Shown here piece by piece: positions 1 to 5,731 of a DNA stretch of 6,214 nucleotides. Where the stretch lies: positions 1 through 6,214 of the forward strand of contig JALSIU010000028.1 of assembly GCA_026989715.1 (NCBI GenBank), written 5' to 3'. Below the pieces are notes generated by a model, which saw only the letters and a list, made by a program, of their open reading frames with translations, did no database searches and was not told the DNA's origin. Position 1 is the stretch's first letter, and every line of letters starts with the position of its first letter. This stretch comes from Methylomonas sp. (GTDB taxonomy: Bacteria; Pseudomonadota; Gammaproteobacteria; Methylococcales; Methylomonadaceae). Position numbers and translations under genes: made by a program.

Positions 1-639
1 CACTATTTCTGCATAAAATGCAATATGACGTGCTTGGGTTAAAGCACTTAATGCACTGAGCCGTTCTATATATTCTGTGACAACAGGAACGGCCGCTTGC
101 ATAAGCTCGCTGACGTGTGCCGGCTTAATTTGGTGGGCAGGATTGGCTTTATTATCCGAAACAACCTTAATGCATTGAATTAATTCGCTAGAGCTAAAGC
201 GTATTGCCGTTGCATAAAACGCTGCCGCTTCCATATCATAGAGCGTGTTTTCTTTGTATTCCAGTTCAGGCCGCCCGACAGTTGTAAGGGGTTGGCTCAC
301 ACAAGGGGGAGTGGCAACTAACTGTGGATAGTAAACGGCTTGCGTCTCTTGGTCGATGATTTTTTCAGCACAAAAAAGGCTACCTAAAGGGTGTTGCCAG
401 TGCCCCGCAATACCGATATTGAGCAAAATAGCTTGCCCATTATCAGCGGGAAATCGCGCTAAAGTATAGGCTAGGCCAGCCGCCATCGCAGGTTTACCTA
501 GCCCCGTGAGGGTTAAAGTAACCTGAGCATGGCGGTAAATGGCAAAAGCATTAATGGAAAGCTCTTTTTTTAATTTAAAATGTTTAATAAACGGCTTAGC
601 TTCTGCCGGAAAGGCGGCAAATAAATAAACGGTTTCCAT
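1..639 (-). CDS. Nucleoside phosphorylase / MTA-SAH nucleosidase-like protein (3' end outside window)
   Basis: The visible 213 residues look like a PNP/UDP phosphorylase-superfamily enzyme, which cleaves the N-glycosidic bond of a nucleoside in the cytoplasm. Seen in sequence: an N-terminal beta strand with FPAEAKPF (Glu13, where MTA/SAH nucleosidases carry a water-activating Glu), the TGLGKPAMAAG glycine loop (45-55), LNIGIAG (73-79), the YDMEAAAFY ribose-binding motif (Glu137) and VVSDN with the likely catalytic acid Asp162. The set of motifs resembles MTA/SAH nucleosidase or futalosine hydrolase more than a trimeric phosphorylase, but the substrate cannot be fixed. The frame is open to the left edge, so the C-terminus is missing. 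I chose the ATG at 639 because METVYLFAAFPAE matches the usual family N-terminus. An in-frame ATG at 666 would add MALSKKSRA and overlap the SirB stop; neither has a clear Shine-Dalgarno sequence. The gene lies 13 bp after the SirB-like gene, so it is probably co-transcribed. Confidence 0.8.
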   Translation of the reverse strand, partial: METVYLFAAFPAEAKPFIKHFKLKKELSINAFAIYRHAQVTLTLTGLGKPAMAAGLAYTLARFPADNGQAILLNIGIAGHWQHPLGSLFCAEKIIDQETQAVYYPQLVATPPCVSQPLTTVGRPELEYKENTLYDMEAAAFYATAIRFSSSELIQCIKVVSDNKANPAHQIKPAHVSELMQAAVPVVTEYIERLSALSALTQARHIAFYAEIV

Positions 640-652
640 TGCCCGGCTTTTT

Positions 653-1009
653 TTAGATAAAGCCATGTTTACTGATGGCAACACTTAAAATATAAGCAAA
701 CGCTCCTAAAGCGCCGGCAAATGCTAACCACCGCTTGATGCCGGAGCTGCGCATTGCCATCACGCCAAAGCCGATATAGGCTATTAGCATAATAAATTTG
801 CTAATAATCCAGCCGTATTCACCTGCCATCCAGTTGCCTTGAAACACTAAGGCGATACCACTCAGCAATAAAATGGTATCTATAATATGTGGGGCAATTT
901 TTAGTATCTTTTTACTTAATATCTCAGGTTTAAATTCTGCCAAAAGAATACGGATAATGAAACTGCTGATGGTGAGAACAATAAAAAGAAGGTGTATATG
1001 TTTAATCAT
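653..1009 (-). CDS. SirB-family integral membrane protein
   Basis: This is a 118-residue, very hydrophobic protein of the SirB/SirB2 type. The family was named for an invasion-gene regulator in Salmonella but is widespread in proteobacteria with no settled biochemical role. Seen: N-terminal MIKHIHLLF (the family's K-H-x-H start), PHIIDTILLLSGIAL (about 40-54) and the WIISKFIMLIAYIGFG segment, all typical. About four transmembrane helices are visible, near residues 4-24, 40-57, 67-87 and 92-113. I chose the ATG at 1009. An in-frame TTG at 1024 would add only MATNI, and neither start has a well-placed Shine-Dalgarno sequence (an AGGA lies about 16 nt before the TTG, too far away). The gene sits between the cytochrome-like gene (81-bp gap with an inverted repeat) and the phosphorylase-like gene (13-bp gap), all on the same strand. 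The family call is firm; the function is unknown. Confidence 0.85.
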   Translation of the reverse strand: MIKHIHLLFIVLTISSFIIRILLAEFKPEILSKKILKIAPHIIDTILLLSGIALVFQGNWMAGEYGWIISKFIMLIAYIGFGVMAMRSSGIKRWLAFAGALGAFAYILSVAISKHGFI

Positions 1010-1042
1010 GATATTTGTTGCCAATTTGTAACGAAAGATGTC

Positions 1043-1074
1043 CTACCTAAGCGATACAATAGACACTTAGGTAG
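1043..1074. repeat. Perfect 9-bp inverted repeat between two minus-strand genes
   Basis: CTACCTAAG (1043-1051) and CTTAGGTAG (1066-1074) are exact reverse complements separated by 14 nt. No T-run follows the stem on either strand: the minus side reads GACATCTTTCG and the plus side is A-rich. It is therefore not a standard intrinsic terminator. The arms are centred about 23 bp apart, close to two helical turns, which would suit an operator for a dimeric regulator of the SirB-like gene. An mRNA hairpin between cistrons is the alternative. Confidence 0.6.
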
Positions 1075-1090
1075 AAACATAAAAAATAGA

Positions 1091-1981
1091 CTATTTCATT
1101 TTATTATACAGCCAGTTAAAACTATCTTTTAGGAAAGAAAATAGCTTCGGTATAATATCGCGCCTAATCAGGCGGCCAATCAATGCAATGGCTTTAAACC
1201 AAAGTCCTATAACGACCTTCAGTGAACGTTGACAACGTGAGTCGGGGTCACAAAACCAAGGGTTATTAATAAACCACATTTCTTTTAATGAAACAATCCA
1301 CATAAAAGCGAAAGACAAGCCCATACCGGTACCGGCTAGCATCACCAATGAAGCAAACATCGGTGAGAGCTTCGTTAACCACCAAGATAAAATATCGACG
1401 ACAAGAAATACGTACGGCATACCAATTGCGATACTTTTATATTTACTGGACGCGGTGGTCGAAAAACTAAAAATAATACCGACAAACATAAAAATAAAGC
1501 TGATACCAAATAAATGAATATGTGACACACGCGTTAATGAGGAAAAGGTCGCCCCTTCATCTTCATGGGTGAGTGCCTTTACATTTTCAAACTCGGTAAA
1601 GTCAGGGATGCCTGAAGCCCCTTCGTTATGACAGAGTTCACATTTATTTTCAATAATGCGATCAATCTTTTGATTGCTGTACTCCATTTCATCAGCACCA
1701 TCCCGCACCCATTGCATAATGGCAAAACGCTCTTGTTCTGTTGCCTTGTCTTTCATTGAGCCGTTTAATTTTTTCTCTAAAACGGTTCCTGAGCGGTTGC
1801 CATAATAACTATAAACAATATCGTCTAAAGAAAGGCCAAATTTTCCATCCGCCATACCGTGGGTAAATAAAATTTGAATCAAGGCAAACAAGTAGCCTAT
1901 TGCGACAGTGGTTAAATAGCCGGTAAATAAAACCTTTAACGGCGTATCCAATTCGCTTAAAGAAATTTTTGGATTAGTCAT
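1091..1981 (-). CDS. Membrane-anchored mono-heme c-type cytochrome-like protein
   Basis: This 296-residue protein has one heme-attachment motif, CELCH (Cys114, Cys117, His118). Hydrophobic segments lie near 19-40, 154-175, 183-203 and 207-232, followed by a Lys/Arg-rich tail with two amphipathic stretches (about 254-271 and 276-292). Positive charges at the N-terminus, between TM2 and TM3 and in the tail place residues 41-153, including the heme motif, in the periplasm. That is where c-type heme is attached. The periplasmic part includes DDIVYSYYGNRSGT and WVRDGAD, and ends in SHIHLFG at the entry to TM2; His154 and His156 are candidate extra heme ligands. A role in electron transfer to or from the quinone pool is inference. 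I recall similar gammaproteobacterial proteins carrying misleading database names, so a transferred name should not be trusted. The start is ATG at 1981, about 32 nt below a predicted transcription start; no Shine-Dalgarno sequence is evident. The SirB-like gene follows it on the same strand. Confidence 0.75.
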   Translation of the reverse strand: MTNPKISLSELDTPLKVLFTGYLTTVAIGYLFALIQILFTHGMADGKFGLSLDDIVYSYYGNRSGTVLEKKLNGSMKDKATEQERFAIMQWVRDGADEMEYSNQKIDRIIENKCELCHNEGASGIPDFTEFENVKALTHEDEGATFSSLTRVSHIHLFGISFIFMFVGIIFSFSTTASSKYKSIAIGMPYVFLVVDILSWWLTKLSPMFASLVMLAGTGMGLSFAFMWIVSLKEMWFINNPWFCDPDSRCQRSLKVVIGLWFKAIALIGRLIRRDIIPKLFSFLKDSFNWLYNKMK

Positions 1982-2019
1982 AAGTTAGTGTTTAGGAAAT
2001 TGATATATTAGAGAATACT

Positions 2020-2025
2020 ATTATA
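2020..2025 (-). promoter_or_regulatory. Predicted -10 box for the cytochrome-like gene
   Basis: The minus strand reads TATAAT exactly here, 38 bp before the ATG at 1981, predicting transcription from about 2013. The best -35 candidate (TTAGCT, 2044-2049, 18-bp spacer) is poor, so the promoter may be weak or activator-dependent. Confidence 0.45.
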
Positions 2026-2109
2026 GCTTACCTATTAATTTTTAGCTAAAAATCATTATGTTATCTTAAAAGCAAAATATAATATCGGCATAATATTTGA
2101 GGGTGTTGA

Positions 2110-2256
2110 GTGAGTGCAAAAACACGGTATCATCAGCAATATAGTGCTGTCATAAGCTAAAAAGGCAGGCGTTTAGAAAATTTTTGGCATGAAATAACAC
2201 AATACTGCGATAATTTTGTGCATCGGGCTATAATGGCATTAAATAATTTTTATTGA
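2110..2256 (+). other. Interrupted small reading frame upstream of ilvE (possible leader ORF or gene remnant)
   Basis: A GTG at 2110 is preceded by GAGGG with a 6-nt gap, a reasonable ribosome binding site, and a TATAAT box lies at 2078-2083. It encodes 16 residues, MSAKTRYHQQYSAVIS, to TAA at 2158. The same frame then stays open for 31 more codons, including LENFWHEITQYCDNFVHRAI, to TGA at 2254-2256, where it runs through the ilvE -10 box. It could be a tiny peptide gene, the remnant of a roughly 48-residue protein with one nonsense codon, or chance. I recognise no family, and it lacks the Ile/Leu/Val codon runs expected of an attenuator leader. Confidence 0.2.
2229..2234 (+). promoter_or_regulatory. 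Predicted -10 box for ilvE
   Basis: An exact TATAAT lies 42 bp before the ATG at 2277, predicting a transcript start near 2241 and a leader of about 36 nt. A hexamer at the -35 distance (TGCGAT, 2206-2211, 17-bp spacer) is a poor match. The placement argues against the upstream in-frame TTG at 2253, which would lie only about 12 nt into the message without a Shine-Dalgarno sequence. Confidence 0.45.
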
Positions 2257-2276
2257 ATGACAGGTGTATTAAAAAA

Positions 2277-3203
2277 ATGATGACGATGGATGATAGAGAC
2301 GGAAAAATTTGGCTGGATGGAGAGTGGATAGAATGGCGCGAAGCTAAAGTACATGTTTTGACGCATACATTGCATTACGGTGCCGGCGTATTTGAAGGCT
2401 TAAGAGCCTATCACACTGCAACAGGGCCTGCGATTTTTAAATTAGAAGAGCATACTGACCGCCTATTTCGTTCTGCACATATTTTAAATATGCAAATTCC
2501 CTTTTCTAAAGCAGAGATTAATCAAGCACATATCGGTGCCATCAAAAATAATAATTTGGATAGTGCTTATATTCGCTCTATGTGTTTTTATGGCTCTGAA
2601 GGTATGGGCTTGCGAGCTGATAACTTAAAAGTACATGTTATGGTTGCCGCGTGGGAGTGGGGAGCTTATTTAGGAGCAGAAAGCATGGAAACAGGTATTC
2701 GTATCCGCACTTCATCTTATACCCGTAACCATGTTAATAGCACCATGTGCAAAGCAAAAGCCAATGGCAATTATATTAACTCTATTTTGGCCTTACAAGA
2801 AGCCTTAAATGCAGGCTATGATGAGGCTTTATTGCTGGATCATGAAGGTTTTGTGGCAGAAGGGAGCGGTGAAAATTTATTTATTGTACGTAATGGTATT
2901 TTATATACGCCGGAAACCACTTCCGCACTTGAGGGCATTACCCGTGATACCATTTTAACCATTGCCAAAGAACAAGGGCTGGAAGTCAAAGAAAAACGGA
3001 TTACGCGCGATGAAGTGTATGTTGCTGATGAAGCTTTTTTTACCGGCTCAGCGGCTGAAGTAACTCCCATCCGTGAATATGATGACCGCCAAATTGGTTC
3101 AGGTCAGCGCGGGCCGATTACGGAGAAACTCCAAGCCTTATATTTTGATTATGTGCATGGGCGTAGATCAGAGCATAGCGAATGGTTAGCACATGTAAAA
3201 TAA
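2277..3203 (+). CDS. ilvE: Branched-chain amino acid aminotransferase
   Basis: This is a PLP-dependent class IV (fold type IV) aminotransferase. It carries out the reversible last step of leucine, isoleucine and valine synthesis in the cytoplasm, transferring the amino group of glutamate to the branched 2-oxo acids. The 308 residues match the usual IlvE length of about 305-310. Seen, numbered from ATG 2277: DRDGKIWLDGEW near the start, THTLHYGAGVFEGLRAY (30-45), YGSEGMGLRA, the PLP-lysine region KAKANGNYINS with Lys161 as the Schiff-base residue, VAEGSGENLF with the pyridine-nitrogen Glu195, EGITRDTIL, and FFTGSAAEVTPIR near the C-terminus. The pattern is the proteobacterial type seen in Pseudomonas. 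ATG at 2277 follows AGGTG by 10 nt; ATG at 2280 would give MTMDDRDG and is equally plausible. An upstream in-frame TTG (2253) adds eight residues unlike the family and is rejected. It appears to be a single-gene transcript convergent with the glutaredoxin gene. Confidence 0.95.
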   Translation: MMTMDDRDGKIWLDGEWIEWREAKVHVLTHTLHYGAGVFEGLRAYHTATGPAIFKLEEHTDRLFRSAHILNMQIPFSKAEINQAHIGAIKNNNLDSAYIRSMCFYGSEGMGLRADNLKVHVMVAAWEWGAYLGAESMETGIRIRTSSYTRNHVNSTMCKAKANGNYINSILALQEALNAGYDEALLLDHEGFVAEGSGENLFIVRNGILYTPETTSALEGITRDTILTIAKEQGLEVKEKRITRDEVYVADEAFFTGSAAEVTPIREYDDRQIGSGQRGPITEKLQALYFDYVHGRRSEHSEWLAHVK

Positions 3204-3229
3204 GGCTTGTGAGGTTGCAAGGCGTATTT

Positions 3230-3286
3230 ATTCCTATGTTCTTATATAGGGGGCAGAGCATAGGAATTTCCCCTGTTGCTTTTTAT
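3230..3286 (+). terminator. Possible ilvE terminator made of overlapping inverted repeats
   Basis: Two inverted repeats interleave in the convergent gap. ATTCCTATG (3230-3238) pairs with CATAGGAAT (3259-3267), and AGGGG (3248-3252) pairs with CCCCT (3270-3274). The second stem is followed on the plus strand by GTTGC and then a short T-run, TTTTTATTGTT, as in an imperfect intrinsic terminator. A third option, CCTAT/ATAGG (3233-3237 with 3246-3250), competes with both. The minus-strand exit is not T-rich, so I see no equally good terminator for the glutaredoxin side. Confidence 0.35.
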
Positions 3287-3516
3287 TGTTCGCAGGTAGT
3301 AAAGGCTTGTATCTCTTCAAGCGTAAAAGGCCAGCACAATGCTTGTTGCGTATCCTGCTTCAGTAATACAGGAATTTTAATTGCATAACGGGCTTGCCAC
3401 TGTTCTTGCTCTGCAATATCAATCTTTTGATAATCTAGTTTTAAGGTGTCGAGCAATGCTTCTGCTTGCTCACATAAATGACAGGCTGAAGTGCCTAGTA
3501 ATAACCAGTCTCTCAA
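3283..3516 (-). CDS. Minimal glutaredoxin-family protein (DUF836-like), TTG start
   Basis: This 77-residue thioredoxin-fold protein has WLLLGTSACHLCEQA at its N-terminus, giving a redox CxxC at Cys12-His-Leu-Cys15. KIDIAEQEQW marks the central strand and helix, and IKIPVLL carries the usual cis-proline (Pro49). These are hallmarks of the short glutaredoxin-like (DUF836) proteins, which lack a well-defined partner. The start is set by context: TTG at 3516-3514 overlaps the yqhA stop codon as TTGA, a 4-bp overlap typical of translational coupling. A purine-rich AAGAGAA lies 8 nt upstream. A longer frame back to 3591 exists, but it encodes a non-family extension inside yqhA. It is the last gene of the hcp-like/yqhA/glutaredoxin cluster; reduction of a disulfide in a partner of that cluster is an inference. 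Confidence 0.85.
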   Translation of the reverse strand: MRDWLLLGTSACHLCEQAEALLDTLKLDYQKIDIAEQEQWQARYAIKIPVLLKQDTQQALCWPFTLEEIQAFTTCEQ

Positions 3517-4004
3517 TGTGGGATTCTCTTTTCCAAAGAGCCCATTAAAAAGGCAGAAATAACAAAGGTAAGATGTAGCACGACATACCATAGCAATTTA
3601 TCATTGGCGATTTTTTCAATATTCATAAACACTTTTAGTAGGTGTATGGATGAAATGGCCACAATCGACGCGGCGACTTTCATTTTTAGCGCACCGTAAT
3701 CATGCGTACCCAGCCAAGTTAGTTTTTCGGTGCCTTCGCTAATATCTAAAGCAGAAACGAAATTATCATAACCACTAAACATGATAATAATGGTTAGACT
3801 GCCCACTAAAGTTAAATCAATAAAGGTTAGCAATTGTAAAACTAATTGCGTTTCGTCCATTGCCAAAGCATGCGGTATAAAGTGATACAGCTCTTGAAAA
3901 AATTTAACCGACAAAGCGACTAGCGCAAGGCTCATCCCCAAATAGATGGGGGCTAAAAGCCAACGGCTGGCATACAGTAAGCGTTCAATGATTATTTCTA
4001 TCAT
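3513..4004 (-). CDS. yqhA: UPF0114 (YqhA) family inner-membrane protein
   Basis: This 163-residue protein carries the strongly conserved blocks of the UPF0114/YqhA family: ERLLYASRWLLAPIYLGMSLALVAL (7-31), FIDLTLVGSL (61-70), MFSGYDNFVSALDISE (75-90), KVAASIVAISSIHLLKVFM (109-127) and WYVVLHLTFVISAFLMG (139-155). Four transmembrane helices fit near 17-36, 55-77, 109-126 and 138-156. The family is common in proteobacteria and has no established biochemical function. ATG at 4004 gives the normal family N-terminus. A GAGGA sequence lies 13 nt before it, inside the end of the hcp-like gene, a rather long spacing. Only 9 bp separate it from the upstream hcp-like stop, and its own TGA overlaps the glutaredoxin start by 4 bp, so it sits in the middle of a compact operon. 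The gene symbol rests on family resemblance. Confidence 0.92.
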   Translation of the reverse strand: MIEIIIERLLYASRWLLAPIYLGMSLALVALSVKFFQELYHFIPHALAMDETQLVLQLLTFIDLTLVGSLTIIIMFSGYDNFVSALDISEGTEKLTWLGTHDYGALKMKVAASIVAISSIHLLKVFMNIEKIANDKLLWYVVLHLTFVISAFLMGSLEKRIPH

Positions 4005-4013
4005 AAAAATAAT

Positions 4014-5675
4014 TTATTCCTCTAACATGGCGGCAATATCTTTTTCAGGCGTATCAATTCCTTTTACAGCCAGTGTTGTGCTGAGTTTATCTAAAATACC
4101 CGCACTAAAAAAAGGCGGGAGCGTGGGGCCTATACGTACATTTTTAATGCCTTGGGCAAATAAGGCCAGCATCATTAATATTGTCTGTTGCTCATACCAA
4201 GGTATATTAAACGCAACAGGCAGTGCCGATAAGTCCGGCAACTGCATTGTGGCTTGCAAATCCTTTAGAAAAGCCATAATGGCGTAAAAATCATGCGTTT
4301 GCCCTGCATCTAATAATCGAGGTATGCCATTAATCTCCCCCAACTCTAATTGCCAAAATCTAAACTTGCTATCACCACAACATAAGATTAAGGTGTCGGT
4401 CGGCAAACTTTCCACAAGCGTCGTATAATATTTTCGTTCTTTGTGACGGCCATCATAACCAGCGATTACAATAATGCGCCGGATAGCACCGCTATTTATT
4501 GCCTCGGCAATAGCCGGTGATAAAGCACACAGTGCTTTTCTGCCATAGCCGATTGTTACACTGCCTTCCGTTAATGGTGTAGGCGGCGTACATGTTTGTG
4601 CTTGCGCAATTATGGCGGCAAAATTCTTTTGCTCATGCGGCTTACGTGGCTCTATATGCATCAAGTCCGGCCAGCCAATCATGCCGGAGGTGTAGGCTTT
4701 ATCTATATAGCCTTTTTTAGGTTGTTGCAAGCTATTGCTAGTCACTAACACTGGGCCATTAAATTTGCCAAATTGTGTTTTTTGGTCTTGCCAGGCACCG
4801 CCATAATTGGCAACCAAGTTAAAATACTTTTTAAACGCAGGGTAGCTATGCGCGGCGACCATTTCACCGTGAGTATAAATATCGACTCCCGTTCCTGCAC
4901 TTTGCTCCAGCAAGTCCTGTAAATCTTGGAATTCATGCCCTGTGACGATAATGCCCGGTTTATCCCACGTATCTAAATGCACCGTGCTTGGCTCAGGGTG
5001 GCCAAATTTTTCAGTATTAACCTGCTCTAATATTTGCATAGCCAGCAGTCCTTGCTCACCACATTTAAAATTCATGGCTAACAAATCGTCTAAACTCGCT
5101 TCCTTTTGCAAAGTGTAGGCGACGGCTTGGTGCATAAAGTGATAGAGGTCTTGCCGGAAAATACCCATTACCTGAATATGCTCTAATAAAGCCCCTAAGC
5201 CTTTTGCTGCATACATCAGCATTTCTTGGGCGGCATGCCTGTCTGTAGCATCCCCTGATAGTTCGCCGGCTGCCATAACGCCGACTGTTTCACCTTTTTT
5301 TACCCATTCCGCTTGGTCGATTGTGCTATATTGCCATTGTGCTTCGATGGGCACCTTGCCTAAAACAACGCCTTGCGCAGATAATAATCGCCGTAAAAAT
5401 TCACGCCGTTGTACAGCTTCGGTAATTAACTGCATAAAGACGGCACTATCAAAGTTGACGTTAGTGACCATTGCATATAAGGCGCGGGCGGTAAATTTAT
5501 CAATATTCATCTCACAAATACCGTGTTCCTGTGCTTTTACCGCATAAAAACACAGCCCTTTTAATGCAAAGGTTAACAAATCATGTAAACTGGACACATC
5601 TGCTTTTTTTCCACAAATGCCCGCAGTATCACAGGCAATATTTTTTTTAGCTTCCTGGCAATGATAACAAAACAT
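4014..5675 (-). CDS. Hcp (hybrid-cluster protein) homologue with hybrid-cluster cysteines replaced
   Basis: At 553 residues this is full length for the Hcp/prismane family, whose members contain a [4Fe-4S] and a hybrid [4Fe-2S-2O] cluster and act on hydroxylamine or NO. Seen: the N-terminal C-x2-C-x8-C-x5-C motif (Cys3, 6, 15, 21), as in Desulfovibrio-type Hcp; TGHEF (His247), YTHGEM (Glu271), YPAFKKY, NYGGAW, LELGEINGIPRLLDAGQ, WYEQ (Glu495) and KNVRIGPTLPPF. Against the D. vulgaris ligands recalled from the literature, His244, Glu268 and Glu494 are kept. Cys312 aligns with Ser315, Cys406 with Tyr407, Cys434 with Asp435, Cys459 with Thr460 and Lys496 with Gln497. A normal hybrid cluster therefore seems unlikely, and the label hydroxylamine reductase should not be used uncritically. 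ATG at 5675 gives the standard MFCxxC start, with GAGA 7 nt upstream. It is followed at 9 bp by yqhA; no Hcr-type reductase gene is visible. Confidence 0.88.
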   Translation of the reverse strand: MFCYHCQEAKKNIACDTAGICGKKADVSSLHDLLTFALKGLCFYAVKAQEHGICEMNIDKFTARALYAMVTNVNFDSAVFMQLITEAVQRREFLRRLLSAQGVVLGKVPIEAQWQYSTIDQAEWVKKGETVGVMAAGELSGDATDRHAAQEMLMYAAKGLGALLEHIQVMGIFRQDLYHFMHQAVAYTLQKEASLDDLLAMNFKCGEQGLLAMQILEQVNTEKFGHPEPSTVHLDTWDKPGIIVTGHEFQDLQDLLEQSAGTGVDIYTHGEMVAAHSYPAFKKYFNLVANYGGAWQDQKTQFGKFNGPVLVTSNSLQQPKKGYIDKAYTSGMIGWPDLMHIEPRKPHEQKNFAAIIAQAQTCTPPTPLTEGSVTIGYGRKALCALSPAIAEAINSGAIRRIIVIAGYDGRHKERKYYTTLVESLPTDTLILCCGDSKFRFWQLELGEINGIPRLLDAGQTHDFYAIMAFLKDLQATMQLPDLSALPVAFNIPWYEQQTILMMLALFAQGIKNVRIGPTLPPFFSAGILDKLSTTLAVKGIDTPEKDIAAMLEE

Positions 5676-5731
5676 GCTTTAATCTCGATTATTGACTTAT
5701 TAAAATAAAAATAGAGGGGTGCACACAGACA
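5676..5731. other. Short intergenic gap between EAL gene and hcp-like gene
   Basis: These 56 bp are A+T rich, with no stem-plus-T-run that would terminate the EAL transcript and no convincing -35/-10 pair for the hcp-like gene. A single FNR-like half (GTCAA on the minus strand, 5692-5696) lacks its partner. Read-through from the EAL gene is therefore possible. Confidence 0.4.

Larger units (their letters stand above)
1982..2276. other. Divergent intergenic region
   Basis: These 295 bp separate the cytochrome-like gene (minus) from ilvE (plus). They hold a TATAAT in each direction next to the genes (2020-2025 minus, 2229-2234 plus) and a third TATAAT on the plus strand at 2078-2083. There is a small hairpin, CAGCA/TGCTG (2132-2136 and 2143-2147), and an interrupted small reading frame (2110-2256). 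No tRNA, riboswitch fold or branched-chain-residue-rich leader peptide is recognisable upstream of ilvE. Confidence 0.6.

Noticed and set aside
2184..2202. Sigma-54 promoter (TTGGCAT...) upstream of ilvE
   Set aside because: The GG at the -24 position has no GC pair at the required spacing, and a perfect sigma-70 TATAAT lies downstream.
2840..3070. Open frame of 76 codons on the minus strand inside ilvE
   Set aside because: Entirely antisense to a well-conserved aminotransferase coding region, low-complexity Ser/Thr/Val composition, no family resemblance.
3230..3274. True H-type pseudoknot in the convergent gap
   Set aside because: The order of arms permits it on paper, but the 2-nt link between A' and B' is too short to cross a 9-bp stem, so alternative hairpins are more likely.
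3182..3388. Open frame of 68 codons on the plus strand after ilvE
   Set aside because: Starts inside the ilvE end, crosses the inverted-repeat region and runs antisense to the glutaredoxin CxxC-fold gene; no protein-like motifs.
3946..4287. Open frame of 113 codons on the plus strand
   Set aside because: Antisense across the yqhA/hcp-like junction, where both genes have clear family matches; the translation shows no recognisable domain.
4745..4936. Open frame on the minus strand in another phase inside the hcp-like gene
   Set aside because: Out-of-frame shadow of the conserved YTHGEM/NYGGAW region; not a sign of a frameshift, since the main frame is continuous.
5323..5547. Open frame of 74 codons on the plus strand
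   Set aside because: Antisense to the N-terminal half of the hcp-like gene, with no domain and no ribosome site seen.
4014..5675. Sequencing error or gene decay as the explanation for the missing Hcp ligands
   Set aside because: Five separate positions are changed while the frame, length, flanking motifs and the other ligands stay intact; random errors would not single out cluster ligands.
5685..5705. FNR or NsrR site before the hcp-like gene
   Set aside because: Only one FNR-like half-site is present, and no NsrR-type dyad can be found in the 56-bp gap.
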